Origin: Pezicula radicicola
Lineage: Eukaryota; Ascomycota; Leotiomycetes; Helotiales; Dermateaceae
Assembly: GCA_003008705.1 (NCBI GenBank)
Contig: PDUO01000011.1
Coordinates: 1,169,956 to 1,233,955 of the forward strand
Length of the DNA stretch: 64,000 nucleotides
Reading direction: 5' to 3'
Part shown: positions 58,803-64,000 of the stretch, piece by piece
Layout: every line of letters starts with the position of its first letter
Numbering within the stretch: position 1 is the stretch's first letter
The notes under the pieces: generated by a model
Databases searched by the model: none
What the model saw: the letters and a program-made list of their open reading frames with translations, nothing else
Told to the model about the DNA's origin: nothing
Position numbers and translations under genes: made by a program

Positions 58803-60099
58803 ATGACGGTACAAGTATTCGCAGTGTTACGTTCGAGAATGATGCGCGATTCCTCAGTGTGTTCTCTACGCGTTTCTCCCAGAGTTGAGGGGGCCTGCTC
58901 GAGGCTGACTGCAGCCTTCCTAGCCCGGTCAGGCACCTTTATCTGCAACAACCTTGACGAGAGTTCCCCAAGAGTTTCCGGCCGAACGAATATGGCAGTT
59001 GATTTCGTGTGGACTGGTGTAGTTGAAAATTGAGAGAAAAGTGAAGAGGAGCAGCTGATACGGTATGCGCGCGCCGGAAGAGATGGGATGCTTAAATGAA
59101 TAAGAATCAAAGGTTAGAAGCAGAAGATCTTCGTCAATGGTAGATTCCCTGAGCAGCTTCTAACAGATTTTCTATTGTCCTGAAGAAAGAGCCGAAACAA
59201 GAGCGCTCAAGAATCGTTGTAGCTGTTGAATGCAACAAGTTCGGTATGCTGCAGCGGGTCGGATTTCGTTGTTCTATTGGTGTTTCGCGAGGTTCGGGCG
59301 CTTTTGGGAGCTTTGTTCGAAGGTTTCGGCAGCTCGCAATGACCTTCAGGTATTTTGGATGAGATCCATATTGCTGGATGGGCCGGAGAAGTTGTAAGAA
59401 GGTGGATTCGTTGCTGTGAATGCTAAAATAGTGAAAGATTTCAGAGAACGTCACAGAGAGCGATCGCTAAGGCAGCCAATTACGATGCCCCTCCAGAGGG
59501 CGGCGAGGCTGGAGGGCAGGGGCAGGGCCTCTATCGCAAAAGAGTCACTCATAAAGCTTTACAAGATGGACAAGTGTCAATAAAAAAAACCCTGCTTCAA
59601 AATTTACATCGTCAGTTGAAAAATTCTGCAAAGCGGAGGTCACCTCCAGATTCCAGAAGCATATCCCCCCCAATGCCTAGACTACTTTAAGACCTGGGCG
59701 CCCCATTTGGTGTTCCGCCTTATCGGATTGCCTGCCTCGTGTCTCCTGATTTCTCTCTCTCAGCCTTGTCTTAGGGACTATGTCGAACATGTGGTCCTTC
59801 ATTCCTCTCTCTTCCAGGTTCCCCTTCCTCGGCACAACTCAAAGGATCAGAATATGTGTTAAATTCATTTCCCCTTAATCGCTGTAGTCCCTTTCAGAGA
59901 ATAAGTGAACCCCCAAAAAGTGTTGGCCTAAAACTCGCATCGCTTGTTCGTTCAGGAATCATTTGTGTCTAGTGCAAAGGAACGTCATTATGAGGTGTTG
60001 TAAAAAGTATATGTAGAGGTCATTGTTGGCACAATACCTCAATCCTGGATCTTTGAAATGCACTTAATGACAGCTTCAAATATGGTTCCTCTCCTTTGG
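58803..60099. other. Intergenic region upstream of HSF
   Basis: Presumably the long HSF promoter and leader (58803-59450) and the 3' UTR of CWC27. nTTCn/nGAAn clusters (for example GAAGCAGAAGATCTTC near 59115, TTCGCGAGGTTC near 59285) could serve as heat-shock elements; that is an inference from short matches. No gene seen. Confidence 0.4.
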
Positions 60100-61710
60100 C
60101 TACTTTGCACCCCTTCCTGCAAATGCAGAGGCTTGTGCCAGTTTTTCATTCCTTGCCTGGTCCCATTGCCTTCCAGAGCCGCCACTTTTAGCCTCTCTCT
60201 GAGCCTTTTTCTCCTCCTTTAACGTCCGCGCTTTTTCTCTTGGATCAATGACTACCAGTTCGTCCTCAGCTTTTTTCCGGTAGGACAAGTCCTTACCCAG
60301 CTTATCCTCCTTAAATGATAAAGCATGTGACATCCATCCCCTATCATCATCATCATCATCGCCATCGCCCCCTTCAGCATGGGTATCCCATGACTTGCAT
60401 GACTGACAATTTGCAATAAAGTGAAGATCGCAGAGCGCTGCTTCATCGTCATCTTCGGCTCCAGTGTCTTTGGACTCCGCTGCTGGTACTGCTTTGGGGT
60501 TCTCCTTCTCGGGCGGTGCTTGCTCAAGTTTAGCTTGAAATGCCTTCAAGATGTCCAAAGACCGCTGATCGTTAGTGGACGCTGCATTTGCTCCCGTCCG
60601 TCGCTTTCTTCCGCGAACTGAAGTTTCGGGTATCATTTCTTCTAGCGCTGACTTCTTCTTTTCCTTGATCGGTGCTGTCGAGATATTTCGCTTCATAGAA
60701 GCTTTTAGTTCTGCAATTTGAGCATTCGTGCGGTCAAGTAAGGAAGAAACCTTTTGAACTTGTGGCTCAGGCGATGATGAGATATCTCGAGTTTCAACCT
60801 TAGCAGCTCTATTGGGCAGTTCTTTGCTAGGTGCAGGCTCTGGAGATGACTCAATAGAAACGGTCTTTTGAAGTCTCTTGGTCTCTTTTTGAGTTGATTT
60901 CTGTTTTCGTTCCGGAGCCGTATTCATGTCTGCATCATCAGTAACTATCCTACTATCGAATTTGGATCTTTTCAGAACGGGCGCAGCATCCTCAGCATCT
61001 CCTTCATCTCCACCAAAACTTAATAATTGTTTGCCAGCTTTGCGTTTCTTCTTCTTCTCAGTAACCTTCTCCTTTGGTAGTGGAGCTGCAGTCCTCGACC
61101 TAACCATCATGTCCTTGAACGGATTAACCAGCACTTCCACACTCGTAATCTTCGTAGGGTAAACTGGCCTGTCCCCTTCAACTTCAGCCTCCCCCATCTT
61201 TGCCACGTTATAAATCGTATCACCCTCTACACGCCCGAAGAGCGTGTTCTTCCCCTGCAACTCTGGTGTGTCTCCTAATGTCAAGAAGAATTGGCTTCCA
61301 TTCGTATCAGGACCTTCGTTTGCCATTCCCAGCAGCCCGCGCCGATTGAACTTGATCCTGCTGTGAAACTCATCCCTGAATCCTACCCCGTGTGGTCCAG
61401 CATTTCTCCCCTTCCGTTCTTCCTGTGGCCATATCCCATTCTCTTCACGCGCTTCTCCAAATGCGCCACCATCGTAGATAGATTCGCCGCCTGACCCAGT
61501 TCCTGTGGGATCTCCTCCTTGCAGGATGAAGCCGGGTACTAAGCGGTGAAAAATTGTATTGTCGTAATAGCCATCGAGAGAGTGTTGAAGGAAGTTGCGG
61601 CATGCAAGGGGGACCTGTTGAGCCCAAAGCTCAAGGGCGACGTCGCCAGAGGTCGTGTGGAGGATGCATGAGGCTGTAGGTTGCGGCTCGAGGTTGTAAA
61701 GAGACGACAT
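60100..61710 (-). CDS. cwc27: Spliceosomal cyclophilin CWC27
   Basis: Peptidyl-prolyl isomerase-like component of the activated spliceosome (NineTeen complex region). Single exon, 536 aa from MSSLYNLEPQPT, the conserved start; longer in-frame codons upstream to 61752 are not conserved-looking. The cyclophilin domain covers about residues 1-205: TTSGDVALELWAQQVP, FHRLVPGFILQGGDPTGTGS, RGLLGMANEGPDTNGSQFFL and NTLFGRV. Between GESIY and FRDEFHSR there is an insertion of about 30 residues (GGAFGEAREENGIWPQEERK region). The C-terminal half is Lys/Glu-rich with an acidic run of Asp and a conserved-looking CDLHFIANCQSCKSWD near residue 440. Some isomerase active-site residues are usually lost in this family; I did not score each. 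Confidence 0.94.
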   Translation of the reverse strand: MSSLYNLEPQPTASCILHTTSGDVALELWAQQVPLACRNFLQHSLDGYYDNTIFHRLVPGFILQGGDPTGTGSGGESIYDGGAFGEAREENGIWPQEERKGRNAGPHGVGFRDEFHSRIKFNRRGLLGMANEGPDTNGSQFFLTLGDTPELQGKNTLFGRVEGDTIYNVAKMGEAEVEGDRPVYPTKITSVEVLVNPFKDMMVRSRTAAPLPKEKVTEKKKKRKAGKQLLSFGGDEGDAEDAAPVLKRSKFDSRIVTDDADMNTAPERKQKSTQKETKRLQKTVSIESSPEPAPSKELPNRAAKVETRDISSSPEPQVQKVSSLLDRTNAQIAELKASMKRNISTAPIKEKKKSALEEMIPETSVRGRKRRTGANAASTNDQRSLDILKAFQAKLEQAPPEKENPKAVPAAESKDTGAEDDDEAALCDLHFIANCQSCKSWDTHAEGGDGDDDDDDRGWMSHALSFKEDKLGKDLSYRKKAEDELVVIDPREKARTLKEEKKAQREAKSGGSGRQWDQARNEKLAQASAFAGRGAK

Positions 61711-62872
61711 TGCAGTTGTTTGGGAGACCGTCAAGTTAATGAGGCCAACCAAGAGTTTGCGACTTTGTATTTAAGGTATGTTCTTGAGTGAGCGCAAAGT
61801 TTCAATTCCAACCTGGTCCTGATCGCTCAGGCAAACATGACAATAGCATGTGTAAGTCACGTGTTGCAAAGGAAGGGATTCAATATTAAATTTTATAGCG
61901 AGGAAGAGTTCACAAGAGCAATTATTGTATAAAAGTCAATGAAAATTCCCCATGAATTTTAATGCTTGTGTTTGGTTGAAGTTCGAGCTGCAGTCTCTTT
62001 CCTCTCTATAACCAAGCTCCCCCGACCTACCGTCGTTATCTAAAAAGACATACCGTAAGGTACAAATTGGTTTATAAGAGATAGTTTTGAATAGCTATCT
62101 ATTCAGACAGACATAAGAGATGGTCCTGAGTAACTTACTTGGTTTGGGTAGCCCACTTAATTGAGTAACTCACTTGGGTTTAGTAACTAGATTGCTTGAT
62201 ATGCGTAACCCACTTGATATATAGCTCTAATAAAAATAATACCTTACAAAGCGATTTGTACAGTACATTGATGAAATGGTGTTAACGATTTATTTGTCTT
62301 TTGTTTTGTGTTGGTTGCGATTTCCTAGGTATCCTTTAACTGTCTAGGCCGGCAAGTGCGTAGTGATGCTTGCGTGCAACTTATGTTCGCCGCTCACCAA
62401 ATGAACAGTCAACCATCTTATGTTTTGCTACGAGATTCGCACAAGGGTATTATTCTGATTATTAACTATTAACAGCGCTATTAAACCAAGGGTTCAGGTT
62501 AGCATCATCCCATCAAGTCAAACTTAGCCTACTATCCGCCAGCCATGGTCTTTCACTAACATCCTCATTACACACAAATCTGCGAAATTCAAAAATTATA
62601 TTGGTCGCATGAGCCCCAGACCTGTGGGATATTGCTGTTAGAGCTATCAACTATGACAGGACGTCATTTGGTCTGAACAACCATTGTGGATAGCCAGAGA
62701 TTCTTCAACCGACACACGACAACGAAGAACGCACAATCAAAAGCACCGCGCACCATCAGAAGTTCGACAGCAAATAACCACAACATCCACTCGGCGGGGT
62801 CCCATTGTGCGCCAGACTAGCCCATACATACCCATCTACGAAACCAATCCGTCCAGCTATCAAAAATATTAC
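61711..62872. other. Intergenic region with MITE copy 3 and leader of the last gene
   Basis: Apart from the MITE at 62051-62265, no gene is seen. The frame of the next gene stays open upstream of its first ATG, back to a stop near 62650, so a 5' exon could exist there. Confidence 0.45.
62051..62265. mobile_element. MITE-like element, copy 3, with internal minisatellite
   Basis: The left end carries GTACAAATTGGTTTATAAGA; the reverse complement of the right end reads GTACAAATCGCTTTGTAAGG. The subterminal palindrome TGAATAGCTATCTATTCA is perfect except at its centre. The interior has about five minisatellite units in the orientation opposite to copy 1 (GAGTAACTCACTTGGG). Confidence 0.6.
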
Positions 62873-64000
62873 ATGGACGTTCCAAATACCCCATCAGAGT
62901 GGTCTACCACCGAAATGGAGTCTCCAGGCGAAACTACGAATCCAAGGCGAGATAACTTTGCCATCTTCCAAGCAACCGTTGAACAACCTCAGAATCCGCG
63001 ACCAGCTGCAGTTACCGCTGCTCACGAATTGACACCCCAATTCGATACGACGCCTAAAACACCACAGAGACGTGCCAGTAATAGTGCCATGATGGCATCT
63101 TCAGAAGGAATTTTGGGTCGCAACCCAAACATATCTGCCATCAACGGAACAGCGTCTCGACGAAACTCTCTGAACGCAAAGCCAGAGGTCCTTCACGGCA
63201 GCAGACCACGACTTTCACTAGAAACCAAGGGTAATCTTAACAGAGCTGGTTGCTATCCAACACCCAAAGATACGCCAAGTACGCTAAATAGCAATAACTC
63301 TACCGTAGGGGTCTTCTGTCCCTTCTGTAAGAAGCAGCTCATATCGGCCGAGGTAGACTTGCACCAACACATCATTGCATTACATAGCTCAGCATCACAT
63401 TCTGGATCTCCTCATATCTGCCCTCCAGGAGATGTTGGCTCTCAAGCAGGCACGCCAGAATTGTGCGGATGTCATAAACCATGTTTTTTCAGTGACTTTT
63501 CTGTTCTCTGCGACTCCTGCAGGAAGCTCACAGGTTGGCCAACCTGTTTGTGCCTCAAACCAACATATTGCCCAGAGAGCAAAACATGCGATGTTTGCCG
63601 GAACTGTGGTAATTCTACGTGTGCTCGACGGGTGCCTAACGCCCATGGACTCACAGCAGCAGATACTTCCGCTATCATTGCCGACTGCAAAAGACGTGGC
63701 TACAGCGAGAATGGTATATACGAGGTATTCTCGAATATTCGGATGCGAGCAGATTATGCATTCCATGACTCAGAACTTGATCGGCATAGATGGATTAAGG
63801 AAGGCATCTTGGTTAAGAAGGGTGCTAATGAATTTGCTGGCCAGCCACCAAAGCGATCCGACAATGGTGAGGCGCAAGCAAGAGCTACGACTTCGAAGAC
63901 CTCTAGTCCAGAAATCTACACCGAGGAAGAATATGAGGCAGCTTCTATACTACTAAATATGCGCTACGGCATATCACATGTCAACAACATGGATAGGAGA
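62873..64000 (+). CDS. Cys-rich protein, partial at window end
   Basis: Family not recognised. The frame opens at ATG 62873 and stays open for 376 codons to the last base, so the gene continues beyond the window. The N-terminal 130 residues are Ser/Thr/Pro-rich. A zinc-finger-like FCPFCKKQL then precedes a HxH...H (LHQHIIALH), a C2H2-like arrangement. A dense Cys region follows: CGCHKPCFF, LCDSCRKLTGW, CLCLKPTYC and CDVCRNCGNSTC, about 14 Cys within some 75 residues. This is a multi-zinc module I cannot name. The tail has RHRWIKEGILVKKG. A Cys cluster like this suggests DNA, RNA or protein binding. The start may be further upstream through a missing 5' exon. Confidence 0.7.
   Translation, partial: MDVPNTPSEWSTTEMESPGETTNPRRDNFAIFQATVEQPQNPRPAAVTAAHELTPQFDTTPKTPQRRASNSAMMASSEGILGRNPNISAINGTASRRNSLNAKPEVLHGSRPRLSLETKGNLNRAGCYPTPKDTPSTLNSNNSTVGVFCPFCKKQLISAEVDLHQHIIALHSSASHSGSPHICPPGDVGSQAGTPELCGCHKPCFFSDFSVLCDSCRKLTGWPTCLCLKPTYCPESKTCDVCRNCGNSTCARRVPNAHGLTAADTSAIIADCKRRGYSENGIYEVFSNIRMRADYAFHDSELDRHRWIKEGILVKKGANEFAGQPPKRSDNGEAQARATTSKTSSPEIYTEEEYEAASILLNMRYGISHVNNMDRR

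Overview
The window is nuclear DNA of a filamentous ascomycete (Pezizomycotina, possibly Leotiomycetes; the class is a guess from overall feel). The genes carry many short GT-AG introns of about 50-65 bp with CTAAC-like branch sites. Typical fungal families are present: Zn2Cys6 factor, fungal rhodopsin-domain protein, Dal5-type MFS permease, CWC27, HSF, H2A.Z and a Pin4/Cip2-like RRM-R3H protein. A Ty3/gypsy chromovirus carries the C-to-T damage typical of repeat-induced point mutation (RIP). Exon structures were built by hand from splice signals and continuity of the reading frame.

Layout. 0-3 kb: a three-exon coiled-coil gene, a small TIR element and two doubtful small ORFs. 3.5-9.3 kb: a complete but dead chromovirus with 150-bp LTRs and a 5-bp target duplication, sitting inside a minisatellite. 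10.4-17.4 kb: a 16-exon MFS transporter, a secreted beta-propeller protein and a rhodopsin-domain membrane protein. 20.4-22.1 kb: a caspase-like protein. 23-26.5 kb: two tandem paralogs of a family I do not recognise, each with an array of small covarying hairpins just past its stop codon. 26.9-34.8 kb: a CCCH + RBR E3 ligase, a UROD/MetE-fold protein and a Cys-containing conserved-looking protein. 34.9-37.2 kb: an AT-rich, repeat-built gene-free block with a TA-flanked TIR element. 37.4-41 kb: H2A.Z and a secreted Pro/Ser-rich protein. 45-64 kb: a denser housekeeping stretch (unrecognised 158-aa gene, RRM-R3H protein, unrecognised 159-aa gene, FAD monooxygenase, Zn2Cys6 factor, HSF, CWC27) ending in a Cys-rich gene cut by the window edge.

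A degenerate minisatellite with a period of about 18 bp (core like GTTACTCAAATCAAGT) recurs in most large intergenic gaps. At four places it is bracketed by related terminal inverted repeats, which suggests a MITE family that carries or generates the minisatellite. The most unusual signals are the two hairpin arrays behind the orphan paralogs, the minisatellite-bearing MITE family, and the chromovirus in which probable RIP hit many catalytic and zinc-binding residues and where a Tf1-like self-priming site is visible.
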